DNA of 64,000 nt. Source: CBDCRK01 sp965220955. GTDB lineage: Bacteria; Desulfobacterota; Binatia; Bin18; CBDCRK01. The DNA lies in contig CBDCRK010000002.1 in assembly GCA_965220955.1 (NCBI GenBank), positions 1-64,000 on the forward strand, given 5' to 3'. Shown one piece after another: positions 8,801 through 19,938 of the stretch. The position numbers and the translations under genes are program-made. The notes below the pieces were generated by a model. That model worked only from the letters and a program-made list of their open reading frames with translations. It was not told where the DNA came from and made no database searches. Positions within the stretch are counted from its first letter, which is position 1. Each line of letters opens with the position of its first letter.

Positions 8801-9049
8801 TTATGGATGTGGATATTGTGCGGTTTGGGTTTTGCACTCGCCAGCTTGGTCGGCGCTTCCATCTGGTCCAGGGTGATATGCAGGCAGTCCTGCCAGATGC
8901 GCCATGCGCTCGCGCAGTTCGGCACTGAATTCCTTGCGCTGTTCCGCCAGTTCGGCGCGGATGGCCCGCTGACCGCTCAGCATCAACCCGGCCAAGGTCG
9001 CCCCCACCGCCACGACGGCTATCAGGACTCCGATCAGTTCAACACTCAT
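8801..9049 (-). CDS. small single-pass membrane protein
   Basis: The 82 residues hold one transmembrane helix (about 4-26) and a charged helix after it ('RAELAEQRKEF...ELRERMAHL'). Such small proteins are common beside unrelated genes and have no known role. An AAGGAAG site precedes the ATG. Its start overlaps the end of the broken peptidoglycan-binding gene. The last 30 residues look low in complexity and may reflect a frameshift near 8890, since another frame stays open there (8683-8925). No other gene is visible down to 8675. Confidence 0.45.
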   Translation of the reverse strand: MSVELIGVLIAVVAVGATLAGLMLSGQRAIRAELAEQRKEFSAELRERMAHLAGLPAYHPGPDGSADQAGECKTQTAQYPHP

Positions 9050-9464
9050 GCCGCTTCCTTTTCTCGCTGCTGCTCTGCCGCTAGCGCCACCTCCCGCCCC
9101 TGCGCTATCAACGTATCCGCCTGCGCCCCGCGTGCTCGGCCCGAATAGCCCGTCCGCTACTCCTGCCGAGTAGTCCAGCGCTGCCAGCCCTCGCTACACC
9201 AGGATACGATCCTCCCGATCCAAGTCCCAACATCCGCTCTAAACACTCCCATGCCTCCCCCACATACGCCCCCTTCGGATATACCTCCAGGTACAGCCGC
9301 ATCTCCGTCGCCTTCTCATACACCACACTCTCCCAAACCACCTCTTCTATCTCTCCCGCGCTCTGGCTACGGACAGCAGCCGGCAGCACCACTAGGAGCA
9401 GTACCAAAACCCACCTGACCAAGTACCTTCTTATGGGCGCATTCAACGCTGTTCCTCCGGGCAA
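9047..9464 (-). pseudogene. broken peptidoglycan-binding protein (paralogue of 473-1381)
   Basis: The first 80 or so residues read well: a signal segment, then 'YEKATEMRLYLEVYPKGAYV', close to the intact paralogue. After 'LGLG' the frame is lost. In another frame one reads 'LV-stop-RGLAALDYSAGVADGLFGPSTR', the start of the peptidoglycan-binding fold with an amber codon. In a third frame one reads 'AQADTLIAQGREVALAA' up to a TGA at 9047. About 19 residues of the fold are missing between these pieces. The gene therefore carries at least two frame changes, one stop and one deletion. No function is expected. Confidence 0.75.
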
Positions 9465-9598
9465 GTCAAGCTGCTGCCCCGCCTCTGTTCCTGGGCTTTC
9501 TCACAGCCAGAGCGGCGCCTTGAGTGACGACTCGCTTGGTATGTCCTCGGTGATGTCTACAGGAACCTAGACCCTTATGCGGGCGCGGCGGTTGCGAA

Positions 9599-12018
9599 TC
9601 AAGACGGACGATCCCATGGCGGACGCTGGCCAATTGACAACGCTGGGCGGTTTACCGTGATTGGCACAGCGTCGGCGCGCCCGAGGTCGTCCACAACCCG
9701 CACCTCGAATTGTCCGGGGCGTGGTGTCCAGAAGTAAGCCTCGCCGCGCGCAACGCGGCCAACGAAGCGGTCGTTTACGAACCAGAACAACTCCCGCGCG
9801 TCGCCGTCGGCGGCCGCGGAGAACAGCACGCTACGGTGTTCATTGCCGTCCCGGGGGGCGTGGTAGACCAGGGTAGGATGCGGCGACCAGATACGCGGTG
9901 GGTGGCCGGAGGCGGATGTTGCGTCCAGTCCGCACTCTGGCGACCACGGCGGCGGGCGGCGGATAGCAATGCCGGCGCGGCGGAACACCGCATCGAGATC
10001 CGGGGGCCAGAATTCGTAGACCTCTTGCCGTGTTCCTGCGGCGTCCGGGTGACAGCTCCGTAGGCCCGTTGCCGGATCGACGCGTATTACGCGATACACC
10101 GAGGACACCTTGATCGGCGACACACCGGGAATGAACCAGGACCACGTTGTGTGTGGACAATGCTGCCCCGGTAGATCGCCGGTGGTAGCGCAGACCTTCA
10201 CGCGGCGCAGATTCAGACTGCGTGGTGGGTACTCGACGCCTTCGCTTTCGGCTCCGCTTTCCGCCCAGCCTGACCGACTTTGGAGCCTACGCTGTGGAAT
10301 AGTGCTGGCTCCAAGGCTATCGGTGATGGCGAAGAAGAGCGGCGCTGCGGCCTTTCGGCCGACAAGCGCCGGATTAGCACTGCCGTCGAAATTACCGGTC
10401 CACACCGCAAGCACATAGCGACCGACAACGCCAACGCTCCAGGCATCGCGAAAGCCGAACGACGTGCCGGTCTTCCAGGCAACGGACGGCTGGGGCGCTG
10501 CAGGCAGTGATAGCGCGTCGGGCCGCGGCACGTTGTGAAGGATGTCCAGCACCAAGTAGCTGGCCTCGGCGCTGAGCAGACGCTGGGGCAGCGGGGCTTG
10601 CGCAGGGCGCAGCACGGTGACGAGGTCGCGCCGGATGCCCCCGCCGGCAAGTATGGCGTAGAGCCGTGCTAGTTCTTCCATTGTGATTTCGCTGCCGCCG
10701 AGCGCGAGCGACAGGCCATATTCCTCCGCGGGCCGCAGGCCGCGTACCCCGGCGTTGTGGAGCCAGTTGCGGAACCGCTGTACGCCCAGCTTCGCGAGCA
10801 GGCCAACGGCGGGCACGTTGCGGCTGTGGATGAGGGCATCGCGGGCGAATACCGGACCCAGGAAACCACGATCGAAGTTCTCCGGTGTATACGTTGTATA
10901 GCGGCGGGGCGCATCCCCAAGCAGCGTCATCGGATGAATCAGGCCGTTGTCCAGGGCCAGTGCGTAAAGCAGCGGCTTGAGTGGTCGAACCGGGAGACCG
11001 CGGCGCGCGCACTCCGTTCACCTGGCCGGCGATGGTGGTGTCGAAGAAATCCGCGGACCCTACCAGCGCGAGCACCTCCATTCGCTGGTGATCTATTAGC
11101 ATGGCAGCCGCGTTGCGGATGCCATCCCGGCGGCGGTCGACGTAGGCGCGGACACGGGTCTCCAGCAACGTCTGCAGATCCAGATCGAGCGTGGTGCGAA
11201 TCTCGGAGTCGCCGGTGCGCGCCACGTGGTCACGCACGAAGTGCCGCGCGCGGGCAGGTAGGTCGGATGGTGCCCGGAACACGGGTTCGAGCAGGGCGCG
11301 CGCAATCGTTTCCTCATCCGCCTTGAGCGCGGGCTTCGAGACTCGCCACACCGCCAGCAGCTGAGCCCGTGCGGCGAGTAGGTTGGCGCGGCCGGCGTCA
11401 GTGACCGGGGAAGCGAGCGGTGGGGTTCTGCGGAATGACCGCAAGGGCCAGCGCTTCGCCGCGGCTGAGTGCGCTCGCGGGCTTATCGAAGTAGATTCGG
11501 CTGGCTGTGCCAATGCCCTCTACACTGCCGCCGTAGGGCGCTAAGTTTAGATACGCTTCGAGGATCTCGGCCTTGGTATAGTGACGCTCCAATTGCAGAG
11601 CGCGGGCCGATTGCACGAGCTTACCAAGCGGTGAGCGTGTGTCGAGATCGAAATGCATACGCGCGAGTTGCATGGTGATGGTGGAACCACCGACCGTCCG
11701 GCTACGGCGTACGTAGGTGGTCCAGGCAGCCCGCGCCAGGGCGATGGGATCCACACCCGGATGGCGGTGGAAGCGGCGGTCCTCGTAAAGCAGCGTCGCC
11801 ACTTGCGCCGCCGGGGCGATGTCCGCAAGTGGCGTAAACAGGCGGTACCGGCCGTCGTCCGCCGGCAAGAGCTTGAGCGGTTGCCCGTGGCGGTCCGTGA
11901 CAAGGGTCGAAAATCCGACGCCTTCGTACAGGTCCGGTTTTGGCGCCAGGACCCAGGCCAGGAATGCGGGTAGCACCGCGCACCCGAGCAGCCAGAGCGC
12001 TCGCCGACGAGTTGTCAT
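9599..12018 (-). pseudogene. pbpC: penicillin-binding protein 1C, frameshifted
   Basis: The pieces give a full-length PbpC: an N-terminal anchor, a family 51 glycosyltransferase ('LYEDRRFHRHPGVD', 'GGSTITMQLAR'), a transpeptidase with 'KTGTSFGFRDAW', and a C-terminal BiPBP domain. This enzyme polymerises and cross-links peptidoglycan in the periplasm. Two single-base insertions break it. One is near 11400, after 'NPTARFP', where the next frame continues 'VTDAGRANLLAARAQ'. The other is near 10981, after 'RSPGST', where the next frame continues 'LKPLLYALALDNG'. The ATG overlaps the stop of the alpha-2-macroglobulin gene, the usual yfhM-pbpC operon. The codons beyond each break look unspoilt, so either decay is recent or these are sequence errors. 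Confidence 0.85.
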
Positions 12019-15000
12019 GGGCCCTCTACAATCAGGTGGCCGGAGGCCGTGTGGGCGCGTATACCACGATGGTACATGGCGGCGGCATAGGCGGCTGGCG
12101 CCGTGAAGTCGCCCGGGCTTGTGGCCTTTACGCGATAGCGAATCTCTGTCACGTTCTCCCCAAAGCTACCGTACAGAACCAGCCGGTCTTCCCGTACATC
12201 CCGATAGTCGAGCGCCGTGCCTCCGTATTGGTTGCGGACAGAGTCAGTGACGATCTCGAAGCCGCCGGGCAAGAGATCGGTTACAGCCACGTTGGTAATC
12301 CGGCCGTTCTGCGAGCGGACGCGGAGATGGACGTTGAGCTCGTCGCCAACGCCAACACGATCGACGCGTTCGCCCTCGTTGTCGAGATAGGCACGGTCGA
12401 TCTCAATGCCCTGCGCGAGCGGGATAGCCGGGACCTCGACATCGAAGCCGGACTGGCTCACGGTGAAGTAAACACCGCCGCCCGTCTTGCTAGCGATGTC
12501 CACGCTGTCAACCGCCACGGGCAGCAATACCCGCGCGAACTCACCCCCCGTCACCTTGACATCGACCGGCCCGTCCGGACTGCGGGCCATGATTTCAGGT
12601 GGCGCCAACGCGTTCTGGCGCGCCAACGCGCGGTGCATCTCACCGAGCGCTAGGATCGTGTAAGCCGCGGACAGCGTATTGAAACGATTCTCGAATATCG
12701 GTTCTACGAGGTCGTGCACCGCGCTGCCGTCGAGTCGCGCCAAGCGTTCCGGGAAGTGACGCGCCAACAGGTAAATATACTGGGCGTCGCGTCCCAAGCG
12801 CGTGTCGAAGTCGGTGTCAGGCTGTGTCGAGGTGCCGAGTCGGTAGCCGGCAATCAAACCCTCGGCGAGGATATCGTTGCGTAGCAAGGCGTGAGTGGCG
12901 GCCATTATAGGCGCTGGCGATATCGGTGCGCCAAGCGTCGCCATGCGCGTGGTCCAGGGTTTCCTGCAATGCGCTCAGGTAGTTGGTAGTGACAGATCTG
13001 TTGCGCGTCAGGATGTAGATGGCATAGGCCCGCGCACGGGCGGCCGTCAGGTTTGCGCCGGATTGTCGGTCGTCCGCCGCACCGGCGAGCCGCCGTAGGT
13101 AGCGTAGTGCGGCACCCAGCATATCACCGGGCACCGCCAGGGCCCAGCGCCCGCGCATCGGTCATAAAGTGCGTTATGTACACCGATGGGAACGGCGCGG
13201 CCTCGGCAGAGGTGGCCCAGAAGCGGATTCCGCCGGGACGCGTCCTGACGGCTGCGCAGCAGCGTCAAGGTCCTTTCGAACAGCGCGCCGAACGTCGAGC
13301 GGTCGAGCGGAAAAGAAGACAATTGCATAAGTCCCAATTGTGGGAAAACCTTGCTGACGATCTGTTCCGCACAGGCGTGGGGAAACGTGTCGAGGTACTC
13401 CAACATGCCGTCGGCCAGCACCAGCGGACTTGCCGAGGCAGCCACGCGCTGGCTCGCGAAGGCTTCGTGCAGGCGTCGTGGCAACGCCAACTGCGTGCTG
13501 CCGCCGGCATCGAAACCGGAGATCAGGGTCGTCTCGAAAGCGACCGCCGGACGCACGGACAGTCCGGCGTTGCGGCGCACCACAGTCTCGCCCAGGCGTG
13601 CGGTCAGGGTCAGCTCTGCCGCGCCCGGCGTTGCGCCAGCACGCACGCGGAATGTTGCGCGGCCTTCATCGCCCTCGGGGACGACCAGCGCGCGACTCGT
13701 ATCGTCCTCTACCCCAATCCGCTCCGAGGGCACGGCGGTCAAGGCGATTTCAGTATCCGGGCCGGAATCCTCCAGATTGTTGGCGACCCCCACGGGACAC
13801 GTCGAACGCATCGTTCGGCGCCGCGGCCAGGGGTAGGTGCGGCGTCAGCACAATGGGGCCGCGGACGGTGACGGGCGTCTCGCGTGCCCCCAGCCTGCCG
13901 GCGGCAACGCCCACTGCCATCACACGTAGCTCGCCGTTGAAGTAGTCCGGAATCTCGAAGTGGACCTCGCGCCACTCGGGTCCCGCATCGAGGAGGCCGG
14001 ACCAGAACGCCACCGGCGGCTCAGACTGCCGCCGGAATGGGTTCAGGTTGGCACCAAGGAGCCGTGCCGCTTCGCCGCCGCCCGGGCGCCGCGGTGCGAC
14101 GGATTACGTTATAGTCGGGCAGAATCAGATCGACCATCTGGTGGGTGGCCACTTGCAGAGCTTTCTTGCGCAGGAACGTCGCCAGGGGATCCGGAGGTTC
14201 TATACTTGGCCACCTGAAGAATACCTTCGTCCACCGCGAACACAACTAGGCGCGACGGCGTCGGGGTCGTGTAACCAAGCGCCAACTCGTCGCCGGGACG
14301 TAGCGTGGTGGGTGCCGTGAGATCGATGTCCAAGCGGCGGGCGGCGCGGTCGATTGCAAAGGGGGCGACCGCATAACTCAAGGGGCTGACAAAGATCTCC
14401 TGCGAATCGATGTCACGCACAAAGGCAACGTTCACGTAGGCGTTACCCTCCAGGTCGTCGGGCAGGCGAATGCTTTGCAGCGTGGTGTTGGTGTCGGAAC
14501 GGAACCACTTGAAGGCATGAACCCGTTCCCGTTCGATGGTGATCAGGCCGGTGCCTGCGTAGGGGGCCGCGATCTCCATGACGATCTTGTCTCCGGGGCG
14601 ATACTCGCGGCGGTCGAGCTTCAGGTCGAGCTCGGCGTCGCGCTCTAAGTTGCCGGCCAGGTTGGCCGCACCGGCGACCGCGAACTCGACGCGGCTCAAC
14701 TTCACGTCGTCGCTGGCGATTAGCTCCAGCGCGTAGCGTCCCGGCCGCGCCGACGGCAGCAGAAAGTCGCGACCCGCCGCCGGCAACGTGAACGGCTCGC
14801 GCTCGACCTCGTTCTCCTTCGGTACCGATTGGTAGGCGAATGTGCCGTTCGGCTGCTTTACAAGCGCGGACACGTAGCGACGCTCGTAGAGCACCGCTTC
14901 GAGACCGTCCAGCACGGTGGGCTCGGCGTCCCGGCCAACGGCCAGGAAGCGCACGGTGCGTTCTGCACCCCGGGCGATGAAGTGCAGGTCGCCATCCGAC

Positions 15001-17735
15001 TTGTAGCCGATCAGCGCTTCTGCCGGGGACATGAGGGTTCCGGCGACGGCCTTTACGCTGCGCCCGCCGCCCGGCTCGAATCCTTCCGCTGTCAACCGCA
15101 GTCGGTAGATTCCATTGTCGTATTGGCCGAGGTCAAAGGGTAAGCGGGCGATACCGTTGTTGCCGGTGACGACCTCGGCAAGCTCGATAGTCACGGACCG
15201 CGGCAGGGCCTCGGGGTTCCGGAACGGGTCCGTGAACACGAACCCCGGGTGCTCGGCAAACTGTGGGGAGACAGGCTGCAACACCAGCCTTCCCCGCACT
15301 CGGCGTCCCTGCGCGGGCGTGCCGAACAGGTTTTCCAGGGACACGCGGGCAAAATGGTCGCCGGGCCGCACCCAGCCGTGTTCGGGACTCCCCTCAACGG
15401 CAGCGCGAATGCGCAGCCGGTCCGGCTGATAGTCCTCGACGTTAAAAGACGTGCCGCCCAGCGACCGGCGATGTCCGCCGTTATCGATGAGATACACGTT
15501 CGCCTGGTACTGGCCCGTCGGCGACTCCAGGCGGGTGTCGAAGCGCCATGCCAGCAAGCCGTCGGCGGGCATGGCCACGCGCGTGCGCAACACCGTTCGG
15601 CCGCGCGCATCGTCAACCCGGAGCTCGATAGGTGCACCGGGTACGGCGCTGAAGTCGCCACGGCGCACAATACCGAACAGGCGTACCGTTTCGCCCGGGC
15701 GGTAGAGGCCGCGGTCCGTGTGAAGCGCGGCCCTGAGCCTGTCGCCGTCGTCCTCGGCCGCGTGCTCGCCGCCGGTATCGAATCCGGACCAAGTCAACCG
15801 TCGGTCGCTGCGCTGATAGGGCATGAAGGTGACGTCGTCTTGGTAGCGAACTACAAAGACGGCGGGTTTTTGGCCGCGCTCGAAGTCGCGCGCAGATTCA
15901 AGGCGGGCATGCCCACGCGCGTCCGTTGTTGCGGACAGCACCTCCAAGCCGTTCTTGCCGAGCAGCTCCACCCGCGCCCCCGTCACCGGCTCGCCGGTCG
16001 CCACCGAATGAACGAACGCATGCTGGCTGTGGTCGACGTTGGTCTTGACAAGAAGGCCCAGGTCCGTGATCAGCGCCATGCGCCGGTCGAGCGTGCCGAC
16101 CGTGCGCTTCCGCTGCCGATCCCAACCCTGTACCTGGACCAAGAACAGGCCGCCCTCGTCGAGGAAGGGGTTCAGATCCAGCGTGGCGAAGACCTGTTCC
16201 CTCGGATGTCCGGGATTGACATCGACAATGCGCGTGGTCAGCGACGAGATGTTGTCGGCGTTGAAGGTCCGGCTCTTGAACGAAGGATCGCGGATGTCGC
16301 CGCGGGTCTGGCTCGCCAAATGGTTGAGCGCTCCCGGCCGGATCTGTTGGATCTCCACCTTGATCGCGGCGACGCCGCGGGCGGACAGCATGAGACGGTG
16401 GTCTCTGGTCAGCGGCAGCAGGACGCCGTCCAGGGCGATGGCGGCTTCCTTTGGATAGGCGGGCACAGAAGCTACGTCGTCGTGGGCGAACGCCAGCACA
16501 AAGCCACCCGTCGAGGTCAGGCCGTTGCCGATGCGGAAATAAATATGCCGTCCCTCCGGCGCGTCAAAGGTCACGCTCTGCATCGCCGCGGTGTCGCGTT
16601 GCGTGGGGTTCACCGTCAAATCCAGCGGCTCGGACGCTGCCAGCACCGCGGACGTGACCTCCCGCGGCGACCGCCAGCGGTAGCGTCGATACGTCTTCGT
16701 TCCAACCGTACGATTCTCCGGCAGCAGCCATGCTTCCACTCTGTCGGTGAAGTCGTTTGTGTTCACTTGGTCGGTGAACCTCATCACTGCGGTCTGCACC
16801 GGGTTGTCGTTGGCATCGTTCACAATGGAGATCCTGATGTCCTGGACGCGGAAGTAGCTCGCACGGTCCGGGACGCGCACCTGAACGGACAACGGCGTGT
16901 CGAACGCGCCCTCCCCATGCGCAGGCTTGAGGCCAGCCGCCGCAGCAACGGTGACGAAGTTCTCGCGCTCCGGTATGGCGATGATTTCCGAGTGAACGTG
17001 GGCGGTTCGGTCGTGGGGGCCATACTCGACGTGGTAAGTAAGCGGCCGCACTGCCTCGTCCTTGCCGCGGCCTTCCGGGATCGACATGCGCAAGCGTTCC
17101 ACAAGATCGACGCGCGAGACGGGATGCGAGAACTTCAGACTTGCAACGATCCTGCGTTCCGATGCCCTCACAGGATGCTGATAGAACTTTGCCGTAGTCA
17201 CTGACGCAGCAAAGGGAGGCGTTGCAAACTCCGTCTCTGCATCAGCGAGCTCAACCCCCGACGCGAACAGCTCTTGCGCCAGCCGCACGCGATAGGTGCG
17301 GTTCGCCGGCCAATCTTCCGCGGGTTCGAAGACCAGACGGTTCTCGGTCTCAAAACGCCACTTGCCCGACATTGCGGGGCGCAGCTCGACGCCCGTGTCG
17401 AGGGTTTCCCCGATCAGGTCTAGGCGCGCCGCCGACAGCGATGCCGGCGCCGGCAGATCGGGATTGGGCAGGTAGCTGAAGTCGAGCCGGACCGGAGCGG
17501 GGGCCAGTTCGCCATCGACAATGGCGGTGATGCCGGGCGGTTTGACCGCGATCGCCACACGTAGCGGCTTGGGGAGACTTTGGTAGTAGAGATAGCCTGC
17601 CGCAACCAGTCCTGTGACGCCCAGCAACGCGAGGAGCCCCCAGCCGGCACGGTGGGTGCCAATACGCTGCAACCAGACGGGCGGCGTCCAGGAGAACTCG
17701 CCGAACAGGGCGCGGGAAAGTGCCGTCAGCCGCAA
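12015..17735 (-). pseudogene. bacterial alpha-2-macroglobulin (YfhM type), frameshifted
   Basis: An intact stretch of about 1,170 residues holds an N-terminal membrane helix (about 32-51) and the MG and bait-region domains. The rest lies in five further frames. Joins are seen near 14198, 14095, 13796, 13240, 13142 and 12900, each explained by one base gained or lost. The thioester motif, normally CLEQ, reads 'ACAEQ' (13361-13378). These proteins trap proteases in the periplasm and work with PbpC, encoded directly downstream with an ATGA overlap. The breaks cluster in 12.9-14.2 kb while the 5' 3.5 kb is clean. It may be a decaying gene or a poorly read stretch. Confidence 0.85.
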
Positions 17736-17935
17736 TTTCCCGCCTCGTCACGTGTCACGGGCTGGTTGACTTGGTTGAGCGTGCTAGGGGGCGATGTCCC
17801 AAGGATGTCCGCGAGTTCCTGGGTGGTTGGAAGAAATCCCTGCTGGCTGGTGAAGAGGCGCAGCTCGCGCAATGTGCGCCTCCGTGGGTCGGTTCTTTCC
17901 TCAACGGGTCGTCTGCTTCTCGACTGACCACTCAT
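17726..17935 (-). CDS. small LexA-like winged-helix protein, possibly truncated
   Basis: The ATG at 17935 has a GAGGG site and is preferred over 17977. The 69 residues contain a LexA N-terminal-like helix-turn-helix ('GFLPTTQELADILGTSPPST'). The LexA peptidase half is absent and the protein stops right after the recognition helix, with its last bases overlapping the alpha-2-macroglobulin start. It could be a cut-off regulator or a small DNA-binding protein. Confidence 0.45.
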   Translation of the reverse strand: MSGQSRSRRPVEERTDPRRRTLRELRLFTSQQGFLPTTQELADILGTSPPSTLNQVNQPVTRDEAGNCG

Positions 17936-18051
17936 GACAAACCCTCTGTCAAGGGAGATTGCAGTTGGTATGCCCATGGACTGGAGACCAGGACCGTCGA
18001 CCGGCTCGGCCTACCAGACAAACGCGGCTCGCCAATGTGTTAAGGGGCTAG

Positions 18052-18070
18052 TATATAAACCTCTTATATA
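18052..18070. promoter_or_regulatory. AT-rich perfect inverted repeat, possible operator or promoter
   Basis: TATATAA and TTATATA flank ACCTC in otherwise GC-rich DNA, about 117 bases upstream of the LexA-like gene. A minus-strand frame at 18048-18226 ends here but matches nothing I know. No other gene is seen in 17936-18270. Confidence 0.3.
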
Positions 18071-18270
18071 GGAAGTCAAGTTGATTCTCCGTAAACACTT
18101 GGAAATATTCGACTTCCTCGGCCTCATTCCCGGATTCGGGTGAGAGTCGTCGGTCCTTCCAGCGGCGCAGGTAGCCTTGGACCAGTCTCTTTCTTGACCC
18201 CGACCCCGACCAAGTCCAACGGGCAAAGGCCCTCGGCACGGATCGGAAGGATGTACCGGCCGGTTCAGCC

Positions 18271-18720
18271 TTACGACAACACCCCCGCTTTGACGGCCAG
18301 TGAGGCGTAGCTGACCCCGTCGCCATTATCCGTACTAATCGGCAGCCCCGCATCACGCCAGCCCACCACTGCCCGCCCGGCCGGGTTCTGCCCACCACCA
18401 AATCCGCCCTGCATATTTGTCACATCGCTGTAGCCGGCCTGCTCCATGATCTCGGCGGCGTGTTGGGAACGTCCCCCCGCCTGGCAGCCGACAATCACCG
18501 CCACTCCTTTGGCAATATTGGCCTCGACAACCGCCTGAAAATGCGGATTCGGACTGGGTTGGCGGGTGGCCAGATCAAAAAAGATGACCGGAATATTAAT
18601 CGCGTCCTCGGGATGACCGGCGGTAAATTCGGCCTCGGTGCGTACGTCAAGATAGATGACCGACGGATCACTGCTCAGGGTCTGGTGGGCTTGGGGCGGG
18701 GTAGTTTGTTTGACTGGCAT
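18271..18720 (-). CDS. single-domain rhodanese (sulfurtransferase)
   Basis: The start at 18720 is chosen for its GGAG site and because homology begins there; the frame itself runs to 18852. The 149 residues form one rhodanese domain with 'YLDVRTEAEF' near residue 25 and the active-site loop CQAGGRS carrying the persulfide cysteine. It moves sulfane sulfur to acceptors such as cyanide or thiols in the cytoplasm. It lies divergently from the enoyl-CoA hydratase gene, with about 130 bases between the starts. Confidence 0.85.
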   Translation of the reverse strand: MPVKQTTPPQAHQTLSSDPSVIYLDVRTEAEFTAGHPEDAINIPVIFFDLATRQPSPNPHFQAVVEANIAKGVAVIVGCQAGGRSQHAAEIMEQAGYSDVTNMQGGFGGGQNPAGRAVVGWRDAGLPISTDNGDGVSYASLAVKAGVLS

Positions 18721-18853
18721 ACACGACTCCTCTCTTTCGCTAGCAACCAGAATTTTATATAGAACCAGAGCCAGCCAGAATATGTTCGGTGATCCTGTAC
18801 GCCCAGTCAAGCGGGGAAGCGGTAGGAACACCGAGGCGCAAAAGGAGAACACG

Positions 18854-19646
18854 ATGGGAGACGCCGTAGTGTTAGAACGTCAAGGCCGCGTTGCCACAAT
18901 TACCCTCAACCGCCCCGAGCAGTTCAACGTCATGAACACCGAACTGTCGATTGGCTTACGCCAGTCTCTCCAGGAGTGCGCCGATGATACGGAGGTCCGG
19001 GCTGTTATTCTGACCGGCAACGGTCGGGCCTTTAGCGGTGGAGGGGATATCAAGTTTTTTGTCAGTGAGCTGCAAACCCAAACCATCGGACCCAGCTTTG
19101 AAAAGATGATGCCCAATGCTGCACGCGGCGATTTCTCTGGTCCGCGAAATGCAAAAGCCAGTGATTGCCGCCCTCAACGGCGTGGCGGCAGGCGGAGGGC
19201 TGGGTTTGGCCCTGGCCTGCGATTTTCGGATTATGTCTGCCAAGGCCAATCTGGTGACCGCCTTTGTTGGCATTGGGGCCAGTCCAGACTCTAGCTCAAC
19301 CTTCTTTTTGCCCCGCTTTGTTGGCATGGGAAAGGCAACAGAACTCTTTATGCGCAACACCCCGGTCTCGGCCCAGGAAGCGCTCGATCTGGGCTTGGCC
19401 ACCGCGGTTGTCCCTCCCGAAAACGTTCTGGAAGAAGCCCTGCGCCTGGCCGATGAGCTGGCCCAAGGACCGACCGCGGCATTTGGTCGGACCAAGCTGC
19501 TCTTAAATCAGAGCTTTGGCAGTTCTTTCCAAGAACAGCTCCACAGTGAAGCGCGCTCAATTACCATCTCGGCCCAGTCACCCGATTTTGCCGAGGGTGT
19601 GACGGCGTTTGTGCAAAAACGTAAGCCGAGCTTTAAGGGAAAGTAG
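18854..19646 (+). pseudogene. enoyl-CoA hydratase/isomerase, one frameshift
   Basis: The ATG at 18854 follows an AAAGGAG site. The first part reads a crotonase N-terminus ('ITLNRPEQFNVMN', 'GNGRAFSGGGDI'). Near 19115 the frame breaks within 'EKMMP'. It continues as 'LHAAISLVREMQKPVIAALNG', 'AGGGLGLALACDF' and the normal C-terminal helices. One extra base explains the break. Both oxyanion-hole loops are present. The family hydrates or isomerises enoyl-CoA thioesters in fatty-acid or aromatic-acid breakdown; the substrate cannot be told here. Confidence 0.82.
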
Positions 19647-19649
19647 GCT

Positions 19650-19930
19650 CCTCAAAGTCGAGACCAACCTCGGCCTGATTCTGACCAAACGGCTACAGAT
19701 TCGGCTCTGTGCTACGCAGCCGTACGCTTGAGGAAAAAATTGAGATCACCCAGCGCTTTAAGCAAAACTGGCTGCCGCTGCTAACGGCGGGAAAAATCAG
19801 GCCGATTATTGATACGGTTTTTCCGCTCGCCCAAGCCGCCTTGGCCGACGCCCTGCTTGGAAAAAACCCGGCCAGTAAGAGGGCAAAGCCCAAGGTGATG
19901 TCGGTCTTGCAGGAGCTTGGGGTAGTGTGA
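19650..19930 (+). pseudogene. 3'-end remnant of an NAD(P)H:quinone oxidoreductase
   Basis: Directly after the hydratase stop one reads 'VETNLGLILTKRLQI', then after one extra base near 19696 'GSVLRSRTLEEKIEITQRFK' and 'GKIRPIIDTVFPLAQA'. This is the C-terminal 90 or so residues of a zinc-type quinone oxidoreductase (MDR family, about 325 residues when whole). The cofactor and catalytic domains are absent. It marks a deletion or insertion joint. Confidence 0.7.
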
Positions 19931-19938
19931 GGGGAGCC

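Noticed and set aside
8683..8925. 80-residue minus-strand frame
   Set aside because: It overlaps the small membrane protein in another frame and shows only low-complexity Thr/Pro/Gln sequence.
10392..11513. 373-residue minus-strand frame as a separate gene
   Set aside because: Its first half is the middle of PbpC and its second half is an unrelated frame; it is an artefact of two frameshifts.
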